Assembly (NCBI RefSeq): GCF_004151455.1
Contig: NZ_PRLK01000001.1
Span: 72,146 to 136,145, forward strand
Source: Candidatus Nanogingivalis gingivitcus
GTDB lineage: Bacteria > Patescibacteriota > Saccharimonadia > Saccharimonadales > Saccharimonadaceae
Length of the DNA stretch: 64,000 nt
Reading direction: 5' to 3'
The position numbers and the translations under genes are program-made. Each line of letters starts with the position of its first letter. Position 1 is the stretch's first letter. This document shows positions 35,311-44,898 of the stretch, one piece after another. Under the pieces are notes generated by a model. The model was not told the DNA's origin and ran no database searches. It saw only the letters and a program-made list of their open reading frames with translations.

Positions 35311-38300
35311 TTAAAGTTTATATAAAGTATAGTAAGTTGCTGTAGCTAGCAATGTACCAATGAATGCTAATGTTATAAGTAGAGGTGGCAACACTGGTCC
35401 AAAACCTGTATTTGGAGACGCAGTAACAATTTCTTCATATATAACTGTTATTTGTTGTTTCTCTTCCTTAACTTTTCCCTCTAAACTTGCATCACCGTTA
35501 TTTTTTCTAACTTCTTTAAATTTGTATTTCTTACCGTTAACCTGTAACTCTTCAGGATATTTGTGTGTATATTCAGCCCCAACTTGCGTATCTTTCTTAG
35601 CTATAGTTATATCATCTTGTAACTTATTGCCATTAATATCTATATAACTAGCTATTACCTCTCCACCTTTTTTAGGCTCATAAATATAACGGACAATCTT
35701 TTCATCAGTAGATACTCTACCTTTTTCAACAGCAGAATTATCTGCTAGTTCTTTATATACGTAAACAAGGTTATCTTTCGTTATTTCGTTTGGCTTTTTA
35801 GAAGTATATTCTGTGCCTACTTGAGTACCATTTTCTACAATAGTTTCACTATCTTTAATTTCTTTGCCGTCTTTTAAGGTAAATGTTGCTTTAACGCCCT
35901 TACCTTTCTTAGCTTCATACACATAAGTAACTACCTGTTCATTAGTACTTACTCTACCGTTTTCAGGAGCTGAGCCTTGTTTTAGGTTTTTGAAGGTATA
36001 AACAAGGTTGTCTTTAGTTATTTCGGTAGGTTTAGTTGCTGTGTATTGTGTACCTACTTGGACTCCACCAGCTACGATAGTAGATTCTTTTGCAATATCT
36101 GTACCGTCAGCCAATTGATATTTAGCTTTTACACCCTTTCCTAATTTCTTAGCATATACCAAAGTAATTTCTTGGTTTTTTTCTGTTACTCTACCGTTTT
36201 CAGGAGCTGAGCCTTGTTTTAGGTTTTTGAAGGTATAAACAAGGTTGTCTTTAGTTATTTCGGTAGGTTTATTATTAGCCTGCAATCTATAATCAGTACC
36301 TACCTGTGTATCGGTTGGAGATAACACAAAGCTATTTTGGATATTTACGCCACTTTCATTTTGGTAGTGAACAGTTACCGTTCCACCTTTTTTAATTACG
36401 TAATTATAAATTATAGTTTGTGCATTTTCCGTAACTCTACCACTTTGTGGTGCTGAATTATTGGCTAGCACTGGGCTGGCTAGTACATATTTTAGGTTAT
36501 TCTTAGTTATTTCGGCAGGTGGTTGGCTACTATATTCTTTACCAATTTGTTGGTTTTGGGCAACAATACTACTTGCCTTAATTTCAGTATTGCCTGCCAT
36601 ATATTTAGCCGTTACTGTGCCACCTTTCTTAGCTTCATACACATAAGTAACTACCTGTTCATTAGTACTTACTCTACCGTTTTCAGGAGCTGAGCCTTGT
36701 TTTAGGTTTTTGAAGGTATAAACAAGGTTGTCTTTAGTTATTTCGGTAGGTTTAGTTGCTGTGTATTGTGTACCTACTTGCGTATCAGCAGTTTTAACTA
36801 CGCTCTCGGCTTGGATTTCATCACCATTTTCATTTACGAACTTAGCTTTAACGCTAGCACCAGCCTTTGGTTTGTAGTAGAAATAAACTGTTTTATCATT
36901 TTCAGTAGTATTTCCTGTTAATGCAGTATTGTTATCCTCCATTTTTTCAAAAGAATACACTAAACCATTAGCTAAGGTAATTTCATCTAGTTTTTTAGCT
37001 GTTATATTCCAAGCCGTACCTATTGCTACATTATCTAAAATAGTTTCTTTCTTGTATAAATTGCTATAAGGCGCACCGCCATTTGTATTGTTAGTATATT
37101 TATACTCTACAAATAAGCTAGATTTCTTTTCAACAATTCCTAGGTTTTTATAGAACTGTTTATTATTATCATTAATAGTAAATGATCCTGTTTCTACTTC
37201 AGCTGCTAAATTACCAGATGCTGAAACATTATTTCCGTAGTTATCACCACCATTAATTGTATTACTGGATACTTTGTAGTTATCTCCATTCAAGCTAGCT
37301 GGTTTTACAAACCTAACTTTGTATGTTCCGTGATCTTTAGTACTATAACTATAATGACCATTATTATCTGTTGTAATATTTGCCACTTCTTGGTTATCTT
37401 TTAGAATTTTTACGCCGTAGTTAGCTAGCCTTTCTTCACCAGTATCCCATTTTGAGTTTTTATTAGCGTCTTTAAAGGCAATACCCTCAATAGTTGCTGG
37501 GTATTCTACTCTAGCATTTACAGAATTCCCTTCTACTAGTCTGTTAGAACCAAAGGTTACAGCTAAAGAGTTTTTAGCTTCACTTAAATCTGGCGCATTA
37601 TTCGGTAATTTTGCTTTTAAGTTAAAATCAATTATTTGGTTTGGCTGAATTTGAGTACCTGCATCTTGTTCAATTTTAATCATTCTAACTCTAGACCAAT
37701 CGGTAATTTGATCTGCAGGCATAAAGTTTTTATTTAAACTTTCATCTTGGTTATTACCTGGTTCATCAGTTGAATATTTTATGCTAAAGCCAGTAACTGG
37801 AGTAATAGGCCCCCTAATAGTTACGCCAACTGTACTACCTCTATCTAATAAGTCACCATTATTATTTTCTACAATCTTTTTATCGCCAGCTTTTGGCAAA
37901 ACATCTAACATTTTTATGTCCCTTACTGTACGATCAGATGTATTAATTACAGACAATCTATAATCAATATTATCGCCTTTATCTAGCTTTGTAACATTTT
38001 CTGCCCAAGAACCTACATTTTCCTTGCGTACATATTTTTTAGCAGCAATTTGCATCGGTTTTAAAACAGAGAAAGTAACGCTAGAGCGTGCAATGTGAGT
38101 ATCGGTAGTATTACCGTTATCATGAAAGTCTAAATCATCTGAAACACCTGCAACGCCTTTATATCTTTCATCATCAGTGTCCCAAATTGTAACTTTTTCT
38201 GCTGTATATGTACCGTTCGGCGTAAAGTCAGTTACTTTAAAAATTGAATAATTATAAGATAGGTAAGTTTTTAATATATCACCTGAAAGAATTAAAGCAC

Positions 38301-40269
38301 TTTTGCCACTATTTTTATAGTTTTCTATGTATCTAACTTCGCCATTATTCTTAGCCGCAAGCTCATTCCATTTATCAGTCAAAGCCATTGATTTATCAAA
38401 TAAATAGAATACTTTTAGACCTTTAGGAAGGCTATTTTCCCGTTTTGATGAATAATTAATGTCTCCATATTTATAGCCATAAATACCATCTAAAGCTGAA
38501 GAACTATGATAAAAAACTACATCAGTATTCGGAGATATTATACTTTGGCTATCTTTGAGGCTAAGACTATTTGTTGCAGTAGTAACTATTTTATAAACCT
38601 TACTTTCTGCCATACTAGTTTCATTCTCACTACCGTCAATATGGAATCTACCTTTATTTAAATATGATTTATCCACTCCGTTAGAAGGTAAATTATCTTT
38701 AAAATTTTTCCAATTACGTGGTGTAGCCTCTACTATAATATCAATTTTATATTCCTGATTATTACTATTAATAACAGCAGGAAGCTCATAATTATCTGGG
38801 AACTTAAATTTAATTTGTGCTATAGCATCATCAATACCGTTTGGAAGACTAATTTGTTTATTATTTCTATTAATATAGCCTAAAGATATCTCACTATTGT
38901 CATCTTTAACGCCAACAACTTCTAGCTTTTTATCGCCAAAATAATTCCAAAATTCACTTTGATAACTATATTTATCCTCTACTTTTATATTGGTAATTTT
39001 AGCATCTTTTCTGGTTTCTGGCTGTAAAAGGTCTATTATATGCTTTACCGGTACAGGGTCAGTTCGTCCTTTATTTTTTATTTTTATTCCTAATTTCCAC
39101 CCTAAAATATTTTCAGGGTTACTTAATAAAACATTTTCGCTGTCACGTGCTGAAGTTTTAGAAAATTCAACAGTACCTTGATTTCCATTCTCTAAAATAA
39201 GATTTTGTTTTATCCTAGTACTATCTAGAGTGTCATGTGTTCCATCTGCGTAATTAACTACAATTTTAGCTTTATGAGTTACGCTAGACTTTAATACATC
39301 TTCAGGAGTATCTTTATCGTATTCTATTACTACATCCTGACTATCTGGAAAATCAAGGCTAGTTAAGTTACCAGTTAGAGTCTTAGAAACTGTGCGAGCC
39401 GTGCTATCATAAACCCAGCCATCTTGCTTTAAAGATTTTTCAATAACATGAGTGTGAGGAGGTAAAAAGTAAGTAATAGTAGCATCTTTTGTAGCAGATA
39501 AGCCATAAGATCCACCTTGAGTTCTTCTTGAAGTGTATATATCAGCCTGATATCTACTCATACCAGCTATAGAGTCTCTATCTATAGTAGTATTCTGTTT
39601 ATCACTATAACGAGCTACATAATTAACATTATCAGAGTCCAAAAATGATTTTTCTCCAACATAATCCCGTAGACCAAAAGCTAGACCAGTCAAACCTCTA
39701 GGTTGCTTAGTAGTATTTACACTTTTTGTTTGTCGGGAGAGTAAGGTATTGTTTTCACTATAAAGCTCAGAGATTACTTCTGGCTTATAGCCAGCAGGAG
39801 TTTCGTAGTTTTTTAATTTATAAACAAAGTTAATAGTGCTAATAGTACCTGGGATTAAGCTATTATATTTCACCTTCTTTATATAATAGTCGCTATCCTG
39901 CACTAGTTCTTGTCCTGCAACAGTATCAGTAGTAGCAATTTGTGGCTCACCATCTAAATATTGCTTAGGAATTTTAAGAAGTAAATAAGCATTTGGGTAA
40001 GTAATGTTTACATCTGCTGTAAGCTCTATTTTTTGTGACATAGTAATTGGCTCACCCGATAAATAATCAACCTTTTCAGCATTATTTACCTTGTCTAGAA
40101 CGTTTAAAGAAGTTTTTATGCCATTAACAAAATTACCTGTCTGAGCGTTTACTGATTTAATAATGTTATTAGCACCAATAAAACTAGCTATAAGTAGAAA
40201 TACTGCTAAGCTAGTAGCTTTAAACTTATTTTTCTTTAATTTAAAAAAAAAACCACCTTTAATTTTCAT
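35311..40269 (-). CDS. Large cell-surface adhesin-like protein with MucBP repeats and a C-terminal sorting-like signal
   Basis: 1652 residues. A basic signal peptide (about 1-42) ends near SVNA. Residues 45 to 950 form an adhesin-like region with DUF11/isopeptide-type stretches (DYRLSVINTSDRTVRDIKML). An SdrD-type B domain follows (IEGIAFKDANKNSKWDTGEE). From about 1090 there are seven MucBP-like repeats of roughly 70 residues, each ending in a xYxYE pattern. The C-terminus has SPNTG, a hydrophobic helix and a short basic tail, like a variant LPxTG sorting signal. A GAGGGAGG ribosome site fixes the start. It likely binds host-cell or mucosal glycans; that role is inferred from domain types. 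Confidence 0.88.
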   Translation of the reverse strand: MKIKGGFFFKLKKNKFKATSLAVFLLIASFIGANNIIKSVNAQTGNFVNGIKTSLNVLDKVNNAEKVDYLSGEPITMSQKIELTADVNITYPNAYLLLKIPKQYLDGEPQIATTDTVAGQELVQDSDYYIKKVKYNSLIPGTISTINFVYKLKNYETPAGYKPEVISELYSENNTLLSRQTKSVNTTKQPRGLTGLAFGLRDYVGEKSFLDSDNVNYVARYSDKQNTTIDRDSIAGMSRYQADIYTSRRTQGGSYGLSATKDATITYFLPPHTHVIEKSLKQDGWVYDSTARTVSKTLTGNLTSLDFPDSQDVVIEYDKDTPEDVLKSSVTHKAKIVVNYADGTHDTLDSTRIKQNLILENGNQGTVEFSKTSARDSENVLLSNPENILGWKLGIKIKNKGRTDPVPVKHIIDLLQPETRKDAKITNIKVEDKYSYQSEFWNYFGDKKLEVVGVKDDNSEISLGYINRNNKQISLPNGIDDAIAQIKFKFPDNYELPAVINSNNQEYKIDIIVEATPRNWKNFKDNLPSNGVDKSYLNKGRFHIDGSENETSMAESKVYKIVTTATNSLSLKDSQSIISPNTDVVFYHSSSALDGIYGYKYGDINYSSKRENSLPKGLKVFYLFDKSMALTDKWNELAAKNNGEVRYIENYKNSGKSALILSGDILKTYLSYNYSIFKVTDFTPNGTYTAEKVTIWDTDDERYKGVAGVSDDLDFHDNGNTTDTHIARSSVTFSVLKPMQIAAKKYVRKENVGSWAENVTKLDKGDNIDYRLSVINTSDRTVRDIKMLDVLPKAGDKKIVENNNGDLLDRGSTVGVTIRGPITPVTGFSIKYSTDEPGNNQDESLNKNFMPADQITDWSRVRMIKIEQDAGTQIQPNQIIDFNLKAKLPNNAPDLSEAKNSLAVTFGSNRLVEGNSVNARVEYPATIEGIAFKDANKNSKWDTGEERLANYGVKILKDNQEVANITTDNNGHYSYSTKDHGTYKVRFVKPASLNGDNYKVSSNTINGGDNYGNNVSASGNLAAEVETGSFTINDNNKQFYKNLGIVEKKSSLFVEYKYTNNTNGGAPYSNLYKKETILDNVAIGTAWNITAKKLDEITLANGLVYSFEKMEDNNTALTGNTTENDKTVYFYYKPKAGASVKAKFVNENGDEIQAESVVKTADTQVGTQYTATKPTEITKDNLVYTFKNLKQGSAPENGRVSTNEQVVTYVYEAKKGGTVTAKYMAGNTEIKASSIVAQNQQIGKEYSSQPPAEITKNNLKYVLASPVLANNSAPQSGRVTENAQTIIYNYVIKKGGTVTVHYQNESGVNIQNSFVLSPTDTQVGTDYRLQANNKPTEITKDNLVYTFKNLKQGSAPENGRVTEKNQEITLVYAKKLGKGVKAKYQLADGTDIAKESTIVAGGVQVGTQYTATKPTEITKDNLVYTFKNLKQGSAPENGRVSTNEQVVTYVYEAKKGKGVKATFTLKDGKEIKDSETIVENGTQVGTEYTSKKPNEITKDNLVYVYKELADNSAVEKGRVSTDEKIVRYIYEPKKGGEVIASYIDINGNKLQDDITIAKKDTQVGAEYTHKYPEELQVNGKKYKFKEVRKNNGDASLEGKVKEEKQQITVIYEEIVTASPNTGFGPVLPPLLITLAFIGTLLATATYYTLYKL
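35902..36060 (-). repeat. 159-base direct repeat, copy 1 (inside the surface protein gene)
   Basis: Identical by eye to 36622-36780, 720 bases away, covering the VYTFKNLKQGSAPENGRV part of a MucBP repeat. A shorter third copy (about 80 bases) lies near 36189-36271. The identity at DNA level points to recent recombination between repeats. Confidence 0.85.
36622..36780 (-). repeat. 159-base direct repeat, copy 2 (inside the surface protein gene)
   Basis: Second exact copy of the block at 35902-36060. Recombination between the copies would remove or add 720 bases, which is 240 codons, and keep the reading frame. Confidence 0.85.
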
Positions 40270-40391
40270 TTTCCTCCCTCGTTATTAACAAAGCTCCTAC
40301 CCCTGAGAAATACGCAAAAGTAAAGCTATTATAAAATATATTTTAACATAAGTGCTATGATTTAGGCAAGTTCTTTCTTAAAGATATTATT

Positions 40392-42011
40392 TTACTTTAA
40401 AAATATTTTTTTAATATAGCTAATTATTGGCTCGGCCTCTTCAAGCTTTAATATTTTAGAAACAAAAAGGTAGGCAGTAGAACTAACTAGCCCCACAAAA
40501 CAGAATTTAGGAAATACCGAGAAGAACCTTTCGTCAGAGTCCATTAATGGAAATACTACTACAAATAAATAACATACTGCCCCAGCTACTAAACTAGCTA
40601 CCACCATCCTTAAAATACCAGATATAAACTGTATATCAAATAGCCCTTGAATACGAATTTTCATTAAAGCTAAAAGAATAATAATTTCTACCAATGCACC
40701 AATACTTTGCGCCCAAGCAAGCCCGTAAGCACCAAATTTAAAGACAGTACTAAATACTATAGCTAATAAAATATTAAGACCAATAGCAAAAATAGAAATA
40801 TATAAAGGTGTTTTAGTATCTTCCATAGCATAAAAACTACGCGCTGCAATGTGATAAATAGAGCGGGCAAAAATGGAAATAACTAGCACTCCAAGAATCC
40901 CTGCTATTAAAGTATCCCCACCATTTTTAATAAAACTAACAACATACCCTCTTAAGAAAAAGAACAAAACAGCTACAGGCAAAGCTAAAAACGTAATCAT
41001 TCTTAAGGCAGATTGTAAGTCTTTACGGAATAAATCTTTCCTGCCAATTGCTAACCTTTCTGTTAAATTTGGGAAAAAGGCCGTTGAAATAGCTACACCA
41101 ATTAAATTAATGGGCATCATATGAAGTGTTAAACCTTGCTGGTAAGCCCTAACTGTTCCAGCACCCATACGGCTTGCCATATTAGTTTCAACAATAGAGT
41201 TAACATAGTCCAGCCCTTGATCCATAGACCTAGTAGGTAATAGTTTCATTACCTTACGAAAACCTTTATTTTTCCAAAATATTTTAAATTGGTAGTCAAA
41301 ACCAACACCTATTAGCCCCACACTAGCAATAATTAATTGTAAGACAGAACCGAAAGCAACACCCATAGCAACGCCCATAATTCCACCCTCAAATAATTGA
41401 ATGCCAAAAATATTAATACCATTAGTGAAGAAAATTGTACCAATAATAATACCAATATTATAAATTGCTGGAGCAAGAGCAGTAAAAGTAAACCGACCAA
41501 TTGCTTGCTGAATACTAGTTATAACTGTTGCAATAGCGAACAGAAATGGATTTATAGCAATTACACGCATCATAGAAATTGCTAAAGATCGTGAAGACTC
41601 ACTAAGCCCTGGCCCAACTATGTATTTTACTAACGGTTCAGCAAAAATAATAATTAGAATAGAAGTAACTAAGGTTAATAGTGCTAGCACGTTCAAAACG
41701 CTGGAGCTAAGTTCCCATGCAGATTTTTTATTATATTTAGCCATTCTTTGGTTAAAAACTGGTATAAATGTAACACTTAATGCTCCTGACACTAAAATAA
41801 AAAACATAAAATCAGGAATAGTAAAAGCTACAGTATAGGCATCAATACCATCTGGGTAACTATCTAAATAATAAGAATTTAACAACCTATCACGTAAAAA
41901 ACCTAGCAAGCTCGACAATAAAGTCGAGCTTGCTAGAATAATAGCAGCAAATTTAATAGTTAACTTTGAATTAGCACGAGATACTAAATTGCGAACACTT
42001 TTCTTAATCAT
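40392..42011 (-). CDS. murJ: Lipid II flippase MurJ/MviN family
   Basis: Polytopic membrane protein of 539 residues in the MOP superfamily that flips the peptidoglycan precursor lipid II. It has about 14 helices. The family start (LLGFLRDRLLNSYY) and internal conserved arginines (RSMDQGLDYVNSIVETNMASRMGAG) are visible, and the second half begins with SALRMITFLALPVAVLFFF. It follows ftsH by 20 bases and may be cotranscribed. Its first 40 codons contain a perfect 14-bp inverted repeat (41903-41936). Confidence 0.94.
   Translation of the reverse strand: MIKKSVRNLVSRANSKLTIKFAAIILASSTLLSSLLGFLRDRLLNSYYLDSYPDGIDAYTVAFTIPDFMFFILVSGALSVTFIPVFNQRMAKYNKKSAWELSSSVLNVLALLTLVTSILIIIFAEPLVKYIVGPGLSESSRSLAISMMRVIAINPFLFAIATVITSIQQAIGRFTFTALAPAIYNIGIIIGTIFFTNGINIFGIQLFEGGIMGVAMGVAFGSVLQLIIASVGLIGVGFDYQFKIFWKNKGFRKVMKLLPTRSMDQGLDYVNSIVETNMASRMGAGTVRAYQQGLTLHMMPINLIGVAISTAFFPNLTERLAIGRKDLFRKDLQSALRMITFLALPVAVLFFFLRGYVVSFIKNGGDTLIAGILGVLVISIFARSIYHIAARSFYAMEDTKTPLYISIFAIGLNILLAIVFSTVFKFGAYGLAWAQSIGALVEIIILLALMKIRIQGLFDIQFISGILRMVVASLVAGAVCYLFVVVFPLMDSDERFFSVFPKFCFVGLVSSTAYLFVSKILKLEEAEPIISYIKKIFLK
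41903..41936. repeat. Perfect 14-bp inverted repeat inside the start of murJ
   Basis: CTAGCAAGCTCGAC, 6-base loop, GTCGAGCTTGCTAG. It encodes the Ser/Leu run ASSTLLSSLL of the first helix. There is no T tract, so it is not an obvious terminator; a stable mRNA hairpin about 75-110 bases into the message is expected. Confidence 0.85.
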
Positions 42012-42031
42012 TATTTTTATTATTTTATTAA

Positions 42032-43882
42032 TTAATGTAATTTAGCTTCTTTTGGTAGTTTTGCGTCTTTTAATATTTCGTTAACTTCTGCTTCATCAAT
42101 GGTTTCTTTTTCAAGTAGTGCTTTAGTTAAAGCTTCTAATGGTTTTTTATTAGCTTTAAGAATAACCTCTGCCCTTTTAACGCTTTCTTTGATAAGTTTA
42201 GCAACTTCTTCATCAATTTTTTCGGCAGTTTTTTCTGAGTATGGCCTATCATGGGTCATTTTATCAAAGAACATACCACCCTCTTCTTCATGGAATACTT
42301 GATCTCTTAATGATTCACCCATACCAAGTTCTACAATCATATTACGAGCAATATTTGTAGCACTTCTTAAGTCGCTAGAAGCACCTGTTGAGATACCTGA
42401 TTCACCGTAAATCATTACCTCAGCTTGGCGACCACCCATTGCACGTGCCAAAATATCTTTATATTCAAAAATATTAGTATAAGATTTATCTTCTGGTGGC
42501 AAGAACCATGTTACACCACCGGTTTGACCCCTTGGAATAATAGTAACTTTATGTACAGGGTCAGAATCTGGAAGTACATGTCCTACAACAGCATGCCCTG
42601 CTTCGTGCCAAGCAGTTGTTTCACGGTCTAAGTCGCTCATAACTTTAGCTTTTCGCTCAGGACCAATAGCAACTTTTTCAAATGCCTCAGTTAAATCGTC
42701 ATTTGTAATTTCTTTACGGTTATTTCTAGCTGCTAAAATAGCTGCCTCGTTAGCAATATTAGCAAGATCTGCACCAGCTGAACCTGCTGTTTTTTTAGCT
42801 AAAGCGTTTAAATCTACACTACTATCTACTGGCTTATTCTTGAAGTGAACTTCTAAAATAGCTAAACGGTCTTTTCTTTCAGGAAGAGAAATTTCTACTC
42901 TACGATCAAACCTACCTGGGCGTAGTAATGCTGGATCCAACACATCTACCCTGTTAGTAGCAGCTAAAACAATAACGCCTGTATCTTTTTCAAAACCGTC
43001 CATTTCAACCAAAATTTGGTTAAGGGTTTGTTCACGCTCATCATGACCACCGCCCATACCGGAGCCACGCTTACGACCAACAGCATCAATTTCATCAATA
43101 AAGATAATAGATGGTGCATTCTTTTTAGCCTTGTTAAATAGATCACGCACACGGCTTGCACCAACACCTACAAACATCTCCATAAATTCAGAACCGGAAA
43201 TAGAGAAGAACGGCACTTTAGCTTCACCTGCAACGGCACGTGCTAGCATTGTTTTACCAGTTCCAGGGTGGCCAACCATAAGTACACCACTCGGAATTTT
43301 TGCCCCCATTTTTTGGTATTTTTTAGGATCTTTTAAGAAGTCAACAATTTCATAAAGATCTTGCTTGGCGTTTTCATTGCCTGCAATATCTTCAAATTTA
43401 ATTTTCTTTTTATCTTCACCATAAAGTTTAGCTTTTGAATTACCAAAGCTCATTGCCTGTGAATTTTGGCCACCAGCTTGCCTCATCATAAATATAAAGA
43501 AACTAATAATAGCTATAGTAGGCACTAACATAACGGCTAAATTCCACCATATATCGCTACTTTTATCTGGCTCAGCAACTTTAACTTCAACTTTACCCTT
43601 TTCCAAACCTTGTTCGTAAATAGTACCAGATTCTTTTATGGATTTTTCCGTTGGCTTGTTTTTATCTTTCAAAGTTACTTTGACGTCATTACCTTGTATA
43701 TCTAAAGATTTAATTTCGCCCTTATTAGCCCTTGAAATAACATTAGATATTGGAACTTCCTTTAAATTATTTGTTGAAAAATAGTTACTTGCAACAAACA
43801 ATGCTATAAAGCTAGCTAAAATTATCCAAAATAATACATTTCCGGCTAAAGAGCTTATACTCTTCTTCTGAATATTCTTCAT
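42032..43882 (-). CDS. ftsH: ATP-dependent zinc metalloprotease FtsH
   Basis: Membrane-bound AAA+ protease of 616 residues that degrades membrane and regulatory proteins. Two N-terminal helices (about 15-32 and 112-132) flank a small outer domain. The AAA module has Walker A GHPGTGKT, Walker [12 protein letters not shown] and the second region [18 protein letters not shown]. The protease site is [13 protein letters not shown]. An AAAGGA site precedes the ATG, and a TGTTATAAT promoter lies 35 bases upstream. Neighbours tilS upstream and murJ downstream are on the same strand; tilS-ftsH adjacency is common in bacteria. Confidence 0.97.
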   Translation of the reverse strand: MKNIQKKSISSLAGNVLFWIILASFIALFVASNYFSTNNLKEVPISNVISRANKGEIKSLDIQGNDVKVTLKDKNKPTEKSIKESGTIYEQGLEKGKVEVKVAEPDKSSDIWWNLAVMLVPTIAIISFFIFMMRQAGGQNSQAMSFGNSKAKLYGEDKKKIKFEDIAGNENAKQDLYEIVDFLKDPKKYQKMGAKIPSGVLMVGHPGTGKTMLARAVAGEAKVPFFSISGSEFMEMFVGVGASRVRDLFNKAKKNAPSIIFIDEIDAVGRKRGSGMGGGHDEREQTLNQILVEMDGFEKDTGVIVLAATNRVDVLDPALLRPGRFDRRVEISLPERKDRLAILEVHFKNKPVDSSVDLNALAKKTAGSAGADLANIANEAAILAARNNRKEITNDDLTEAFEKVAIGPERKAKVMSDLDRETTAWHEAGHAVVGHVLPDSDPVHKVTIIPRGQTGGVTWFLPPEDKSYTNIFEYKDILARAMGGRQAEVMIYGESGISTGASSDLRSATNIARNMIVELGMGESLRDQVFHEEEGGMFFDKMTHDRPYSEKTAEKIDEEVAKLIKESVKRAEVILKANKKPLEALTKALLEKETIDEAEVNEILKDAKLPKEAKLH

Positions 43883-43917
43883 TTCTTCCTTTCTGAGGTT
43901 TGGTTTTAACTCCTATA

Positions 43918-43926
43918 ATTATAACA
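43918..43926 (-). promoter_or_regulatory. ftsH promoter, extended -10
   Basis: TGTTATAAT on the minus strand, 35 bases before the ATG. It gives a leader of about 29 bases with the AAAGGA ribosome site. This is the leadered counterpart of the leaderless promoters in this window. Confidence 0.6.
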
Positions 43927-43929
43927 CTT

Positions 43930-44841
43930 TTACAAAGTGCTATCAAACCAAAAAAAATCTTTACTAAGTACAATATTTATCCCTCCAGCAATTTGCGTTT
44001 TCTTGCCACTTGGTAATATTTTTATTTGCCTAGCTAATTCATTTAGTCTTTTATTTAAAACTATAGTCTTAGTTTCATTCCATATTATTTTGCGTAAAAC
44101 TTCTGTTAAAACTATTTCATCTACATTATTTTTAAAAATATTACGGCTATACTTAACGTCACCTTCTGTTTTTTGGGCTATAATAGTAACTATTTTGTCT
44201 ATCTCCAGTTCAATTTCATTTTTTAACTCTTTTTGAGCAAGCCATTTTTTGTATATTTCTTTTTTTATTTCATTTGTAACTGTATTATATTTCCTAATTC
44301 TATTACGTAAATATTTTTCTTCTTTATTAGTAGAATCTTCTCGCCACTGAATATTATTTTGTTTTGCGTAAGTTAGTATTTTTTGCTTGTCCATTAAATA
44401 TTCCTTTGACAATAATATTCTATATGTACCTCCAGAATCTAACGGAGCTAAACCACGCCAACCCGTACCTCTTTTTAAATTAATAATTACAGTTTCAACT
44501 AAATCATCTAAATGATGTGCTGTATAAATAATGCCTTGGTATTTAGTTGCTATCCCCCTTAAGAAATTGTACCTTACCTCCCTTGCTTTAGCCTCGCTAG
44601 TATTTTTGCCTAAATTACCGTAACTAAATTCAAACCGTAAACCTAATTTATTTGCCGTTTTCTTAACAAATTCTAAATCTAGTTTACTTTCTTCACCCCT
44701 AATTCCATGCTCAAAATGGGCAATAATAATATTTTCCTTAGCAAAATCATAGCCATATTTTTTTACAGTACTGTTATAAATAATATTTAGCATTACCATA
44801 GAATCAACACCACCAGATACTGCAAGGATTTTTTTTACCAT
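43930..44841 (-). CDS. tilS: tRNA(Ile)-lysidine synthase TilS
   Basis: Converts C34 of the CAU-anticodon tRNA-Ile to lysidine, so that it reads AUA. It has 303 residues, the short form without a large C-terminal domain. The N-type PP-loop motif is SGGVDSMVML near residue 9, with HFEHGIRGEES and TAHHLDDLVETVIINLKRGTGWRGLAP following. Candidate substrates are the CAT tRNAs at 57860-57936 and 60632-60707. The gene starts from an extended -10 promoter 6 bases before the ATG and is divergent from the PilB-like gene. Confidence 0.95.
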   Translation of the reverse strand: MVKKILAVSGGVDSMVMLNIIYNSTVKKYGYDFAKENIIIAHFEHGIRGEESKLDLEFVKKTANKLGLRFEFSYGNLGKNTSEAKAREVRYNFLRGIATKYQGIIYTAHHLDDLVETVIINLKRGTGWRGLAPLDSGGTYRILLSKEYLMDKQKILTYAKQNNIQWREDSTNKEEKYLRNRIRKYNTVTNEIKKEIYKKWLAQKELKNEIELEIDKIVTIIAQKTEGDVKYSRNIFKNNVDEIVLTEVLRKIIWNETKTIVLNKRLNELARQIKILPSGKKTQIAGGINIVLSKDFFWFDSTL

Positions 44842-44847
44842 AAAAGT

Positions 44848-44856
44848 ATTTTAGCA
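44848..44856 (-). promoter_or_regulatory. Extended -10 promoter, leaderless type (tilS)
   Basis: TGCTAAAAT on the minus strand, 6 bases before the ATG at 44839-44841. Confidence 0.65.
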
Positions 44857-44882
44857 CATTTATTGTTACCATAAAGTGTATA

Positions 44883-44891
44883 TGTTATAAT
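44883..44891 (+). promoter_or_regulatory. Extended -10 promoter, leaderless type (PilB-like gene)
   Basis: TGTTATAAT, 7 bases before ATG at 44899; divergent from the tilS promoter. Confidence 0.72.
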
Positions 44892-44898
44892 TATTAAA

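Noticed and set aside
35311..37100. Regular repeats that could be taken for a CRISPR array or tandem satellite
   Set aside because: They are protein-coding MucBP repeats of about 210-240 bases in one open frame, with no short conserved repeat and unique spacer structure. No cas genes are present.
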